Shown here: piece after piece, positions 25,271-34,133 of the stretch
How the letters are laid out: every line of letters starts with the position of its first letter
Numbering within the stretch: position 1 is the stretch's first letter
Source of the DNA: Polaribacter sp. SA4-12
GTDB lineage: Bacteria; Bacteroidota; Bacteroidia; Flavobacteriales; Flavobacteriaceae
Length of the DNA stretch: 64,000 bases
Assembly: GCF_002163675.1 (NCBI RefSeq)
Contig: NZ_CP019334.1
Coordinates: forward strand, 2,771,501 to 2,835,500
Direction: 5' to 3'
Translations under genes and position numbers: made by a program
Notes under the pieces: model-generated
The model's input: only the letters and a program-made list of their open reading frames with translations
Databases searched by the model: none
What the model was told of the DNA's origin: nothing

Positions 25271-26644
25271 ATGGAACATTTTGTAAAAGTCAAATTTTTG
25301 GGAGCTTCAGGTGTTGTAACTGGCTCAAAATTTATTATTGAAACTTCAGAAAAAAATATACTTATAGATTGTGGTATGTTTCAGGGGGTTAAAGAACTTA
25401 GAGAGCTTAATTGGAAAAACTTATCTGTAAATGTAAAAGAGATTGATGTTGTATTATTAACTCATGGTCATTTAGATCATGTTGGTTATTTGCCAAGATT
25501 GGTAAAACAAGGTTTTAAAGGCAAAATTATTGGTACAGCACCAACATTAGCTATTGCTCAGATTATTTTGAATGACAGTGCTAAAATTAACGAGGAAGAA
25601 GCAGAAAAAGCAAACAAAGAGCAGTATTCTTCTCATAAACCTGCTTTACCATTTTACACAATTGAAGAAGCAGAAAAAACAATAAATCAATTTGAAGTAG
25701 AAGTAGAAAATAAGTGGATTGTTTTATCAGAAAACATTAAATATCGTTTTCAATATAATGGTCATATTATCGGCGCAACTTTTATAGAATTAGATATTAA
25801 TCGAAAACGTTTTGTATTTTCTGGAGACATTGGTAGAAGTAACGATTATCTTTTAGAAGACCCAAAAACTCCTGAATGGGCAGACTATTTATTTCTTGAA
25901 AGTACCTACGGTAACAAACTGCATCCAGAAGAAGATGTTGAGCGTAAACTAGCAAATATTATTAGAGACACTATTCAGAATAAAGGAAACCTTATTATTC
26001 CGAGTTTTGCAGTAGAACGCTTGCAAACATTGATGTATATTTTATGGAAATTGTATAAGGAAAATAAGATTCCTAATATTCCAATATTTGTTGATAGCCC
26101 AATGGGAAATAGAGTTTTAGATGTTTTTAAACGCTTTCCTAATTGGCATAAGTTATCGATGGAATCGTATAATGAAATGTGTAATCACATAAATATTATT
26201 CAATCTTATAAAGAAACCTGGGAAACGATTGATAATAAAAGGTCTAAAATAGTTATTGCTGGAAGCGGAATGGTAACAGGAGGTAGAGTGTTAACTTATT
26301 TACAACAATTAATAGAAGAACCTTCTACAACTGTTTTATTAGTTGGTTATCAAGCAGAAGGAACTCGTGGAAGACAATTATTAGAAGGTGCTCATGAAAT
26401 TCGTATTTATGGCAAATATTATCCTATAAAAGCAACTATTATAAGTATAGATAGTTTATCAGCTCATGCAGATCAGCAAGATTTGTTAAACTGGGTAAAA
26501 AATATTAAAAATATTCCAGAAAAAGTATTTTTAATTCATGGAGAGCCAACTGCTTTAGATGCTTTTCGAGTAAAAATAAAAGACACTTATAATTGGAATG
26601 TAGTTATCCCTAAACTAGATAGTATTGAAGAGGTGATGGTTTAA
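25271..26644 (+). CDS. MBL-fold beta-CASP ribonuclease-like protein
   Basis: A 457-residue protein with a metallo-beta-lactamase core (FLGASGVVTGSKFII, LTHGHLDHVGYLPRL, FSGDIGRSN), a beta-CASP insertion (about 195-375: LESTYGNK, IIPSFAVERLQ, AGSGMVTGGRVLTYL) and a C-terminal motif SAHADQQDL plus LIHGEPTALDAF. This is the CPSF73/YSH1-type arrangement of RNA nucleases. It would cut or trim RNA in the cytosol. In many bacteria similar genes sit next to USP and ATP-cone genes, as here. Confidence 0.9.
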   Translation: MEHFVKVKFLGASGVVTGSKFIIETSEKNILIDCGMFQGVKELRELNWKNLSVNVKEIDVVLLTHGHLDHVGYLPRLVKQGFKGKIIGTAPTLAIAQIILNDSAKINEEEAEKANKEQYSSHKPALPFYTIEEAEKTINQFEVEVENKWIVLSENIKYRFQYNGHIIGATFIELDINRKRFVFSGDIGRSNDYLLEDPKTPEWADYLFLESTYGNKLHPEEDVERKLANIIRDTIQNKGNLIIPSFAVERLQTLMYILWKLYKENKIPNIPIFVDSPMGNRVLDVFKRFPNWHKLSMESYNEMCNHINIIQSYKETWETIDNKRSKIVIAGSGMVTGGRVLTYLQQLIEEPSTTVLLVGYQAEGTRGRQLLEGAHEIRIYGKYYPIKATIISIDSLSAHADQQDLLNWVKNIKNIPEKVFLIHGEPTALDAFRVKIKDTYNWNVVIPKLDSIEEVMV

Positions 26645-26659
26645 TTAATACTTAATAAA

Positions 26660-27076
26660 ATGGAGGCAAAAAACAGTTATAAATGCTTTAATGAAAATAA
26701 ATCTATTGAAGAATTAAAGTATAATATGCTTCAATTTAAAACAAGAATAGAAGAAGAAATTATTGAATATAAATTTTATAAGAATCTCTTAGAGGCATCA
26801 ATTTATAAATCAAAAACAATCAATTTATTTGAAAACTTAGAGAAGTATAAGAAAGGTATTAATGCCACAGAAAAAGAAGCTTTAGAGTTATTAAAAGAAA
26901 TTAATTTGCACTCAAACTCAATTACAAATAAAATTGAATGCCAAGACTTGTTTTGCGATAATTTTTTTATAAAAGGTCATGATAAATTAGAAGAAAAAAC
27001 TCAAAAATTCTTTATTGAATGTACCAGTTTTAAAATTCAATTATTTCAATATCTAGAAAGTGTGTTAAAAGGTTAA
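26660..27076 (+). CDS. Helical hypothetical protein
   Basis: A 138-residue protein of helical composition with coiled-coil tendencies (ELKYNMLQFKTRIEEEIIEYKFYKNLLEA, about 18-47; HDKLEEKTQKFFIE, about 113-126). It is not recognised. It follows the RNase-like gene by 15 bases. It resembles the 27168 product in overall helix pattern and could be a distant paralogue. Confidence 0.55.
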   Translation: MEAKNSYKCFNENKSIEELKYNMLQFKTRIEEEIIEYKFYKNLLEASIYKSKTINLFENLEKYKKGINATEKEALELLKEINLHSNSITNKIECQDLFCDNFFIKGHDKLEEKTQKFFIECTSFKIQLFQYLESVLKG

Positions 27077-27098
27077 ATTTCAAAAACAATGTAACAAT

Positions 27099-27112
27099 CT
27101 GATATTTATCAT
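27099..27112 (+). promoter_or_regulatory. FNR/CRP-like operator before the 27168 gene
   Basis: CTGATATTTATCAT is a perfect TGAT-N4-ATCA dyad 56 bases upstream of the start. No -7 box at the common spacing is visible (the nearest is TAAAAGTTTCG at 27137), so its use is less certain than that of the other operators. Confidence 0.5.
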
Positions 27113-27167
27113 TTTATAAATGTAAATTTAAAAGAGTAAAAGTTTCGTCTAAATTAAAAAAGTCATT

Positions 27168-27617
27168 ATGAAAACAAAACAAGAAAATCCGAATTTTATA
27201 AAATGGTTAACTGCAGCAGATATGCACAATGATTCAAAAGAATGGCTTTTAGAGTTAGCGTTTTTAAAAGATGAATATCTGTTTTTTGTAGATTTAGTAA
27301 ATTGGAATACAATTCAATTAATTGATGTTCAGGCTTATTATAAAAGTAAAAGAATCATTGATACTTTAAGTAAATTAAAAAAAACCAATGAAGAATTATA
27401 TAAATTGGTTCAAAAACACGAAAATAATCTTGAAGTTTTAGTTCTTGAAATAGAGCATCCTGAAAAAGAAGAAGCCTATAAAAAGGAACATAAAGCACTC
27501 TTAATGTCGTTTAAAAATCATTTAAAAAAACACAGAGAATTAAAAGCAAATTTATTTGATATTCTAAAAAAAATTAAGAAAAATGAGAAACAAAAAAAGC
27601 TAATAGATATAGAATAA
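27168..27617 (+). CDS. Helical hypothetical protein
   Basis: A 149-residue protein, highly charged and almost fully helical, with a long Lys/Glu-rich C-terminal half (LSKLKKTNEELYKLVQKHENN, about 65-85, and KNHLKKHRELKANLFDILKKIKK). No motif recognised; the first third (SKEWLLELAFLKDEYLFFVDL) resembles the 26660 product. It may form a bundle or dimer. Operon mate of the lipoprotein gene 12 bases downstream. Confidence 0.55.
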   Translation: MKTKQENPNFIKWLTAADMHNDSKEWLLELAFLKDEYLFFVDLVNWNTIQLIDVQAYYKSKRIIDTLSKLKKTNEELYKLVQKHENNLEVLVLEIEHPEKEEAYKKEHKALLMSFKNHLKKHRELKANLFDILKKIKKNEKQKKLIDIE

Positions 27618-27629
27618 AAACACCACAAG

Positions 27630-28271
27630 ATGAAAAAATTTCTTTTTTTACTATCGGCATTATTATTAATGAATTGTACCACTACAGAGCTTGTAGAAAG
27701 ATGGAAAAACCCTACAATAGATTCACTTTCTGTAAATAAAGTGTTAATAGTTGGTATGACTTCTAATATTGAAGCTAGAAAACAATTTGAAGAAAAATTA
27801 AAAAATGAATATGAAGCTAGGGGTGTAGAAGCTGTAATGAGTTTAGAGTTATTTGAGCCAACGTTTACAGCTGAAAAGAAATCTAAGTTAGAGCTAAGAA
27901 TTGTTGAGCAAATTTTAGCAACTAGTTATTTTGATGCTATCTTATTTACAAAGATTCAAGGAGTAGAAAGTAAAGTAGCTTATACAAAAACGTTTAAAAA
28001 TAAAGAATATCTAGATATAAGATTTAAAGATGATTATTATAAGAATCAAGAAATTTATTATAATCCAGACTATAATAGGAAGTTTAATATTTACCATGCA
28101 GAAACCTCATTATACTGTATTTGTCCTATAAAAGAAAGAGAATTAGTTTGGAAAGGATCTATAGATATTGTTGATCCTTCTTCTATACAAGAAACTGTAG
28201 ATGATTATGTGAATTTGCTGATTTTTACTTTAGAGGAAGAAAATCTTTTGAAGAAAATGGAGATAGAATAA
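27630..28271 (+). CDS. Putative lipoprotein, paralogue of the 6050-6688 gene
   Basis: A 213-residue protein with a lipoprotein signal (MKKFLFLLSALLLMNC, Cys16) and the same domain as the 6050 product: VERWKNPT, NKVLIVGMTSNIEARKQFEEKL, FDAILFTKIQGVES, YHAETSLY and DPSSIQETVDDYVNLL. The tyrosine-rich insert of the other copy is replaced by KEYLDIRFKDDYYKNQEIYYNPDYNR. Function unknown; the two copies lie near the two ends of the regulated island. Confidence 0.72.
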   Translation: MKKFLFLLSALLLMNCTTTELVERWKNPTIDSLSVNKVLIVGMTSNIEARKQFEEKLKNEYEARGVEAVMSLELFEPTFTAEKKSKLELRIVEQILATSYFDAILFTKIQGVESKVAYTKTFKNKEYLDIRFKDDYYKNQEIYYNPDYNRKFNIYHAETSLYCICPIKERELVWKGSIDIVDPSSIQETVDDYVNLLIFTLEEENLLKKMEIE

Positions 28272-28302
28272 TGAACTTCTAAAATTGCTATGAAAAAGAA
28301 TA

Positions 28303-28332
28303 ATCCGATCATTTTTGGTTGGATTTTTTTTT
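28303..28332 (+). terminator. Terminator at the end of the island
   Basis: Stem ATCCGA/TTGGAT (one G-T pair) with a 10-nt loop, followed by a run of nine T. It ends the transcript of the lipoprotein gene. Confidence 0.72.
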
Positions 28333-28513
28333 GTTCTTTAGAAATCAAATAAAGCTAAAAATAATTATAATTGAGAAGGTTTACGTATTTCATTTCTAAT
28401 TATATAGGTTGGTCTTTTTGTTAAAAGCTTCCCAAAACAACCCCATTTTGGACTTAGATAAATATTAGAAAGCATTTTTATGTAACTTACAACTTAAATT
28501 TAAACTGAATTTC

Positions 28514-28975
28514 ATGCCAAATTACACACTTCATATTAACGGAAAACAACGTTCTGTTACAGCTGACGCAGATACACCTTTGTTATGGGTTTTAAGAGAT
28601 GAGCTTAATTTAGTGGGCACAAAATTTGGATGCGGAATAGCACAATGTGGCGCTTGTACAGTTCATATAGATGGTGTTGCAACAAGAAGTTGTCAGATGC
28701 AAGTTTCTTTTTTAGATGATGTGAAAATTACTACAATAGAAGGCCTTTCTGAAGAAGGAAAGCATCCAGTACAAGAAGCTTGGAAAGAGATTGATGTCCC
28801 ACAATGTGGATATTGTCAAGCAGGACAAATTATGACAGCTTCTGCCTTTTTAGAAGAGAATAAAAATCCTTCAGAAGACGAAATTAGAAAAGCTATGAAT
28901 GGTAATATTTGTAGATGTGCTTCTTACAATAGAATTGAAAAAGCAGTGAAAGTTGCTGCAGAAAAAATGTCTTAA
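28514..28975 (+). CDS. iorA: 2Fe-2S subunit of a molybdenum hydroxylase (IorA-like)
   Basis: A 153-residue electron-transfer subunit with the plant-type 2Fe-2S motif (GTKFGCGIAQCGACTVHIDG, about 35-55, then a Cys in TRSCQM) and the second cluster motif (CGYCQAGQIMTASAFL and GNICRCASYNRI). It passes electrons from the molybdenum subunit of an isoquinoline 1-oxidoreductase-like aldehyde/heterocycle dehydrogenase. It lies 21 bases before the large subunit. The real substrate is unknown. Confidence 0.92.
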   Translation: MPNYTLHINGKQRSVTADADTPLLWVLRDELNLVGTKFGCGIAQCGACTVHIDGVATRSCQMQVSFLDDVKITTIEGLSEEGKHPVQEAWKEIDVPQCGYCQAGQIMTASAFLEENKNPSEDEIRKAMNGNICRCASYNRIEKAVKVAAEKMS

Positions 28976-28996
28976 ACTTTAAAACTACTTCAAGAA

Positions 28997-31213
28997 ATGA
29001 AATCTCAAAACAAAAATAATTTTAGTAGAAGAAACTTTTTAAAGACATCTGTTTTAGCAAGTGGAGGCCTGTTAATTGGGTTTAATCTAATTACTGCATG
29101 CAAACCAGAAGCAGTAATGCCTGTTGATATTGAAAAACTAAATTTCAATGATTTTAACGCGTTTATTAAGATTTCTGATGAAGGATATGTCACTATTTTT
29201 TCTCCAAACCCAGAAATTGGTCAAGGTGTAAAAACATCGATGCCAATGATTATTGCTGAAGAATTAGATGTAGAATGGAGTAAAGTAAACGTTGTTCAAG
29301 GTGCATTAGATACAGACAATTTTAAAAGACAAATGGCTGGTGGAAGTCAATCTATACGTTTTGGATGGAAAGCTTTAAGAGAAACAGGAGCTACTACAAA
29401 ACAAATGTTGATAAATGCTGCTGCGGCAAAATGGAATGTAAATGCATCAACTTGTAAAGCTTCAAAAGGAATTATAACAAACACAAAAGGAGATAAATTA
29501 GGTTATGGAGAAGTTGTAAAAGAAGCAGCTTTATTAGAGGTTCCTGAAGATGTACAACTTAAGAAAATTAAAGATTTTACAATTATAGGACAAGAAATTG
29601 TAAATGTAGATATTGATAAAATTATTACTGGAGAACCACTTTTTGGATTGGATTATAAAACAGAAGGAATGGTATATGCATCAGTTCTAAGGCCTCCAGT
29701 TTTTGGACAAGTTTTAGAATCTTTTGACGCTTCAGAAGCGAAGTCTATTAATGGTGTAATAGATGTTTTTACTATTGGTGATAAAGCAAGAAATTTTTTA
29801 GATAAAGGATATGTTAGTTGGACAGCAGTTTTAAATAATAGCGATAAAATAGTAGTTATTGCTAACTCAACTTGGGCTGCAATCAAAGCAAAAAAAGCAA
29901 TTAAAGCAGTTTGGAAAGAAGAATCTGTTGCAGAAAGTACAGCATTTCATAATAAGAAGTTATTAGCAATTTTAGACAGTAAAAAACTGAACACATCTAG
30001 AGAAGATGGTACTATTGAAAAAGCTTTTAAGGAAGCTGATAAAATTATAGAAAGAACATATTCCTCTCCTTTTTTACCTCATAATTGCATGGAACCTATG
30101 AATTTTTATGCAAATGTAACATCAGATAAAATTGAGTTGGTTGGACCAACCCAAACACCAAATGAAGTTGCTAAATCTGTTGCTGTTTTATTAGATAGAA
30201 AAGTTGAAGATATTAGTGTAGAAATGACTAGAATGGGTGGCGGTTTCGGAAGAAGATTATATTCAGATTTTGCATTAGAAGTTGCAGAAATTTCAAATAA
30301 AATTAGAAAACCAGTAAAAATGATTTCTACAAGAGAAGATGATATGACTACAGGAGTCTACAAACCTTCTGTAAAATACAGGATTACTGCATCATTAAAA
30401 GATGGTAAAATTACAGGTTATCATTTAAAAGAAGCTGCAATAAATGGAAATATGTATGGTATCATTCCTGATTTTTTTCCTGCTGGATGTATTCCAAATT
30501 ACAAAGTAGATTTAGGTAATTATAAAAGTAATGTTACAACGGGTGCTTGGAGAGCGCCTTATACCAACTTCTTAGCATTTGCAGAACAAAGTTTCTTTGA
30601 TGAAGTAGCTAAAGAGTTAAGTATAGATCCAATTCAATTACGTTTAGATTTACTTCAAAATGTAAAAGGAACTACAGATAAAAGCATTAAGTATTCTGGA
30701 CAAAGAATGGAAGACACTATTAAGTTAGTGAGAGAAAAAGCAAATTGGGGAAAAACTAAAGAAGGAACTTATCAAGGTTTTTCTGCATATTATAGTCATA
30801 ATACTCATGTTGCAGAAGTTGCAGAAATTGAATTAAAAGATGGTTTTCCGGTGATTAAAAAAGTAATTGTTGCTGTAGATTGTGGAGTTGTAGTAAACCC
30901 AACAGGAGCAAGAAACCAAGTTGAAGGTGGTGTTATAGATGGAATTAGTCATGCAATGTATGCTGCTTTTACTTTTAAAGATGGAAAGCCAAAGCATAAT
31001 AATTTTGACACTTATAGAATGATTAGAATGCAAGAAACGCCACAAGTTGAGGTTCATTTTGTAGAAAACGAATTATCTCCAACAGGTTTAGGAGAACCAG
31101 GTTTACCTCCTGCAGGAGGAGCTGTTGCAAATGCAATTAATACTGCTCTTGGCAAAAGAATGTATAGTCAACCTTTTGTAAAGGAGCTGAAGAAGAATAG
31201 TGTTTTGGGATAA
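28997..31213 (+). CDS. iorB: Molybdopterin-binding subunit of an exported molybdenum hydroxylase (IorB-like)
   Basis: A 738-residue catalytic subunit with a twin-arginine signal (SRRNFLKTSVLASGGLLIGF, about 10-30), so it is folded with its cofactor before export. Cofactor-binding stretches include GQGVKTSMPMIIAEELDVEW, GGGFGRRLYSDFALEVA and a C-terminal GLGEPGLPPAGGAVANAI, with the catalytic Glu in GEPGLPP. It belongs to the xanthine oxidase family of the membrane-bound aldehyde/isoquinoline type and would oxidise an aldehyde or N-heterocycle in the periplasm. It pairs with the small 2Fe-2S subunit; no cytochrome subunit is found nearby. Confidence 0.9.
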   Translation: MKSQNKNNFSRRNFLKTSVLASGGLLIGFNLITACKPEAVMPVDIEKLNFNDFNAFIKISDEGYVTIFSPNPEIGQGVKTSMPMIIAEELDVEWSKVNVVQGALDTDNFKRQMAGGSQSIRFGWKALRETGATTKQMLINAAAAKWNVNASTCKASKGIITNTKGDKLGYGEVVKEAALLEVPEDVQLKKIKDFTIIGQEIVNVDIDKIITGEPLFGLDYKTEGMVYASVLRPPVFGQVLESFDASEAKSINGVIDVFTIGDKARNFLDKGYVSWTAVLNNSDKIVVIANSTWAAIKAKKAIKAVWKEESVAESTAFHNKKLLAILDSKKLNTSREDGTIEKAFKEADKIIERTYSSPFLPHNCMEPMNFYANVTSDKIELVGPTQTPNEVAKSVAVLLDRKVEDISVEMTRMGGGFGRRLYSDFALEVAEISNKIRKPVKMISTREDDMTTGVYKPSVKYRITASLKDGKITGYHLKEAAINGNMYGIIPDFFPAGCIPNYKVDLGNYKSNVTTGAWRAPYTNFLAFAEQSFFDEVAKELSIDPIQLRLDLLQNVKGTTDKSIKYSGQRMEDTIKLVREKANWGKTKEGTYQGFSAYYSHNTHVAEVAEIELKDGFPVIKKVIVAVDCGVVVNPTGARNQVEGGVIDGISHAMYAAFTFKDGKPKHNNFDTYRMIRMQETPQVEVHFVENELSPTGLGEPGLPPAGGAVANAINTALGKRMYSQPFVKELKKNSVLG

Positions 31214-31260
31214 AAAAAATTAGTTGATAAAAAATAAACATCACACAAAAGTAGTATATA

Positions 31261-31302
31261 AAAAAAGTTCCTTTTATCGATTTTGATAAAAGGAACTTTT
31301 TT
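31261..31302. terminator. Bidirectional terminator between iorB and metG
   Basis: A perfect 18-bp stem (31261-31278 with 31285-31302, core GTTCCTTTTATC) with a 6-nt loop and A/T runs at both ends. It serves both convergent genes. Confidence 0.93.
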
Positions 31303-31327
31303 TTTAAATGAATTGAGATAGATTAGT

Positions 31328-33382
31328 TTAACTCACTTGTTGTCCGTTTTTAACTTCTTTTGTAGGTTCTACGAAAGCTAATTTACCATCAGGAGTATCT
31401 GTCATTAAAATCATTCCTTGGCTTTCTACGCCTCTAATTTTTCTTGGCGCTAAGTTTACTAAAACAGAAACTTGCTGACCAATAATTTCTTCTGGAGAAA
31501 AACTTTCTGCAATACCAGAAACGATGGTTCTTGTATCAATACCAACATCAACCTTTAATTTTAAAAGTTTTTTAGTTTTTGCTACTTTTTCAGCTTCTAA
31601 GATAGTACCAATTCTAATATCTAATTTTGTAAAATCATCAAATTCAATGGTTTCTTTTTGAGCCTCTACAACTTTGTTTTCTTGCTCGTTGGCAAGTTTA
31701 GTTGCTTGTAATTTTTCAATTTGAGCTTCAATCGTTTTATCTTCAATTTTAGAAAATAATAATTCAGCTTTGTTTATTTGATGAGCTCCAGGTAATAAAA
31801 CGTCTTTTGTAGTTATATCTTCCCAAGACAAGTTTTCATCAACATTTAAAATACCTTTTAATTTATCTGAAGTAAAAGGTAAAAATGGTTTAGAAACTAC
31901 TGCTAAAGCTGCAGAAATTTGCAAAGCAACATACATAATTGTTTTTACGCGTTCTGCATCAACTTTTATCACTTTCCAAGGCTCTTCATCAGCTAAATAC
32001 TTGTTGCCAAGTCTTGCTAAGTTCATTAATTCTTGAGAAGCTTCTCTAAATCTGTATCTTTCAATTGACTTACCAATAATATTTGGAAACTCTTTTACAG
32101 CAGCTAAAACATCTTCATCTACTTCTGTAAAATCATTTGGTTCAGGTACAATTCCTTCATAATATTTGTTAGTTAAAACGACAACTCTGTTAATAAAATT
32201 ACCAAAAATGGCAACTAATTCGTTGTTGTTTTTTGCCTGAAAATCTTTCCAAGTAAAATCGTTGTCTTTACTTTCTGGCGCGTTTGCTGTTAATGTATAA
32301 CGTAAAACATCTTGCTGATTTGGAAATTCTTCTAAATACTCATGTAACCAAACTGCCCAATTTTTAGAAGTCGATAATTTATTTCCTTCTAAATTTAAGA
32401 ATTCATTTGCTGGTACATTATCAGGTAAAATATAATCGCCATGTGCTTTTAACATCGCAGGAAAAATAATACAGTGAAAAACAATATTGTCTTTCCCTAT
32501 AAAATGAACCAACTTTGTATCGTCTTTTTTCCAATAATCTTCCCAGTTTTTTCCTTCTCTTGCTGCCCATTCTTTGGTTGATGAAATGTATCCAATAGGT
32601 GCATCAAACCAAACATATAAAACTTTTCCTTCAGCATCTTTTAAAGGAACAGGAATTCCCCAATCTAAATCTCTGGTTACAGCTCTTGGTCTTAAACCAT
32701 CATCTACCCAACTTTTTACTTGTCCGTAAACATTCGGTTTCCAATCTTTTTTATGACCTTCTAAAATCCATTCACGTAAAAAACCTTCGTGTTTATCTAA
32801 AGGTAAAAACCAGTGTTTTGTTTCTTTTACTGTTGGTACATTTCCTGTAATTGCAGATTTAGGGTTAATTAAATCTGTTGCGTTATGAGAAGTTCCACAA
32901 TTTTCACATTGATCTCCATAACTTTCTTCAAAACCACATTTAGGACAAGTTCCTACCACAAAACGATCTGCTAAGAACTGATTTGCTTCTGCATCATACA
33001 ATTGTGCAGAAACTTCTTCAATAAACTCACCATCATTATACATCTTTGTAAAGAATTCTGATGCAGTTTCATGATGAATCTTAGATGAGGTTCTTGAGTA
33101 ATTATCAAAAGAAATACCAAAATCTGCAAAAGATTTTTTAATAATTCCATGATATTTATCGATAATAACTTGCGGAGAAACGCCTTCTTTTTTTGCTCTC
33201 ATTGGTATGGCAGCACCATGTTCATCAGAACCAGAAATGTAAGCAACATCATTACCAGTTAAGCGTAAATAACGCGCATAAATATCTGCAGGAACGTAAA
33301 CGCCTGCTAAATGCCCAATATGAATTGGACCATTTGTATAAGGTAAAGCTGCTGTAATTGTATATCTTTTTGGAGCACTCAT
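31328..33382 (-). CDS. metG: Methionyl-tRNA synthetase
   Basis: A 684-residue class I synthetase. HIGH motif as [14 protein letters not shown] (about 16-29), a Cys4 zinc knuckle [17 protein letters not shown] (about 145-161), KMSKS variant [11 protein letters not shown], and a C-terminal tRNA-binding OB domain (about 580-684, with [17 protein letters not shown] and ESQGMILM). It charges tRNA-Met. A perfect -7 box lies in front. Single gene. Confidence 0.97.
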   Translation of the reverse strand: MSAPKRYTITAALPYTNGPIHIGHLAGVYVPADIYARYLRLTGNDVAYISGSDEHGAAIPMRAKKEGVSPQVIIDKYHGIIKKSFADFGISFDNYSRTSSKIHHETASEFFTKMYNDGEFIEEVSAQLYDAEANQFLADRFVVGTCPKCGFEESYGDQCENCGTSHNATDLINPKSAITGNVPTVKETKHWFLPLDKHEGFLREWILEGHKKDWKPNVYGQVKSWVDDGLRPRAVTRDLDWGIPVPLKDAEGKVLYVWFDAPIGYISSTKEWAAREGKNWEDYWKKDDTKLVHFIGKDNIVFHCIIFPAMLKAHGDYILPDNVPANEFLNLEGNKLSTSKNWAVWLHEYLEEFPNQQDVLRYTLTANAPESKDNDFTWKDFQAKNNNELVAIFGNFINRVVVLTNKYYEGIVPEPNDFTEVDEDVLAAVKEFPNIIGKSIERYRFREASQELMNLARLGNKYLADEEPWKVIKVDAERVKTIMYVALQISAALAVVSKPFLPFTSDKLKGILNVDENLSWEDITTKDVLLPGAHQINKAELLFSKIEDKTIEAQIEKLQATKLANEQENKVVEAQKETIEFDDFTKLDIRIGTILEAEKVAKTKKLLKLKVDVGIDTRTIVSGIAESFSPEEIIGQQVSVLVNLAPRKIRGVESQGMILMTDTPDGKLAFVEPTKEVKNGQQVS

Positions 33383-33419
33383 GAGTTTCTCTTAGTTTTA
33401 TGGACTGATTTTTGAAGTG

Positions 33420-33427
33420 CAAAAGTA
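33420..33427 (-). promoter_or_regulatory. Probable metG promoter (-7 box)
   Basis: TACTTTTG on the reverse strand is a perfect TAnnTTTG, with a weak GTT element about 20 bp upstream. The predicted start near 33415 gives a 33-base leader to the metG ATG. Confidence 0.6.
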
Positions 33428-33518
33428 CAAAAAAGGGAGTTTTAATAACGATGGAATTTTGATACATTTACATTGAAATTGCTTTTAGGTTTTAAAAGTG
33501 ATGTAAAAAGATGCTATT

Positions 33519-34133
33519 TTGAAAATAAGAACAGTTTTTATCGTTATTTTATTGATGCTATTTTCATCAATAAATGCTCAGGAAAAATTAGATTCTTTAC
33601 AGCAAAAAGAGAACTCTATTGTATTTGTAGATTTAAATGTTAGTTATTTAGAAGGAACTTCGAGTAAGATTTCTGCGGGTTTAAGTATCAATTATCAATT
33701 TAAAAAAAATCTATTTTCATTTCGATTTATTCAAAATCATCAGGTTGAAACAGCTCGAGATTTTTTATTTGGTTTAATTCCTACAGATGTGGTAACAAAT
33801 ACATTATCTGAATATTCTTTATTATATGGAAAACGATTTATTAAAGATGATTTTTCTTATCACATTTCAGCCGGTATTTCTTATAATGATTATACAAGAG
33901 ATGATAATGGTGAGATCACAACAAAAATATCTACAGGGTTTCCATTGCAAATTGGTGTAACCTGGTTTAATGCTAAAAAAGAACAATATAGAATTTTTGA
34001 CCTAATTCCTGTTGGAAAACCTACTGGATTTGGAAGATCTGCTGGTATAAATTTATACGCAAATATTGGAAAGAAATCTTATATTGGTTTAGGTTTTAGT
34101 TTTGGTCTAGGATGGTATAAAAAATATAAATAA
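33519..34133 (+). CDS. Putative outer-membrane beta-barrel protein
   Basis: A 204-residue exported protein with a signal peptide (KIRTVFIVILLMLFSSINAQ) and a C-terminal part with alternating, aromatic-rich strands (YSLLYGKRFIKDDFSYHISAGISYNDY, SYIGLGFSFGLGWYKKY) as in small barrels. It starts with TTG, since no ATG in frame precedes the signal peptide. The stop overlaps the start of the LD-carboxypeptidase gene (TAATG), so the two are co-translated. Function not recognised. Confidence 0.6.
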   Translation: MKIRTVFIVILLMLFSSINAQEKLDSLQQKENSIVFVDLNVSYLEGTSSKISAGLSINYQFKKNLFSFRFIQNHQVETARDFLFGLIPTDVVTNTLSEYSLLYGKRFIKDDFSYHISAGISYNDYTRDDNGEITTKISTGFPLQIGVTWFNAKKEQYRIFDLIPVGKPTGFGRSAGINLYANIGKKSYIGLGFSFGLGWYKKYK

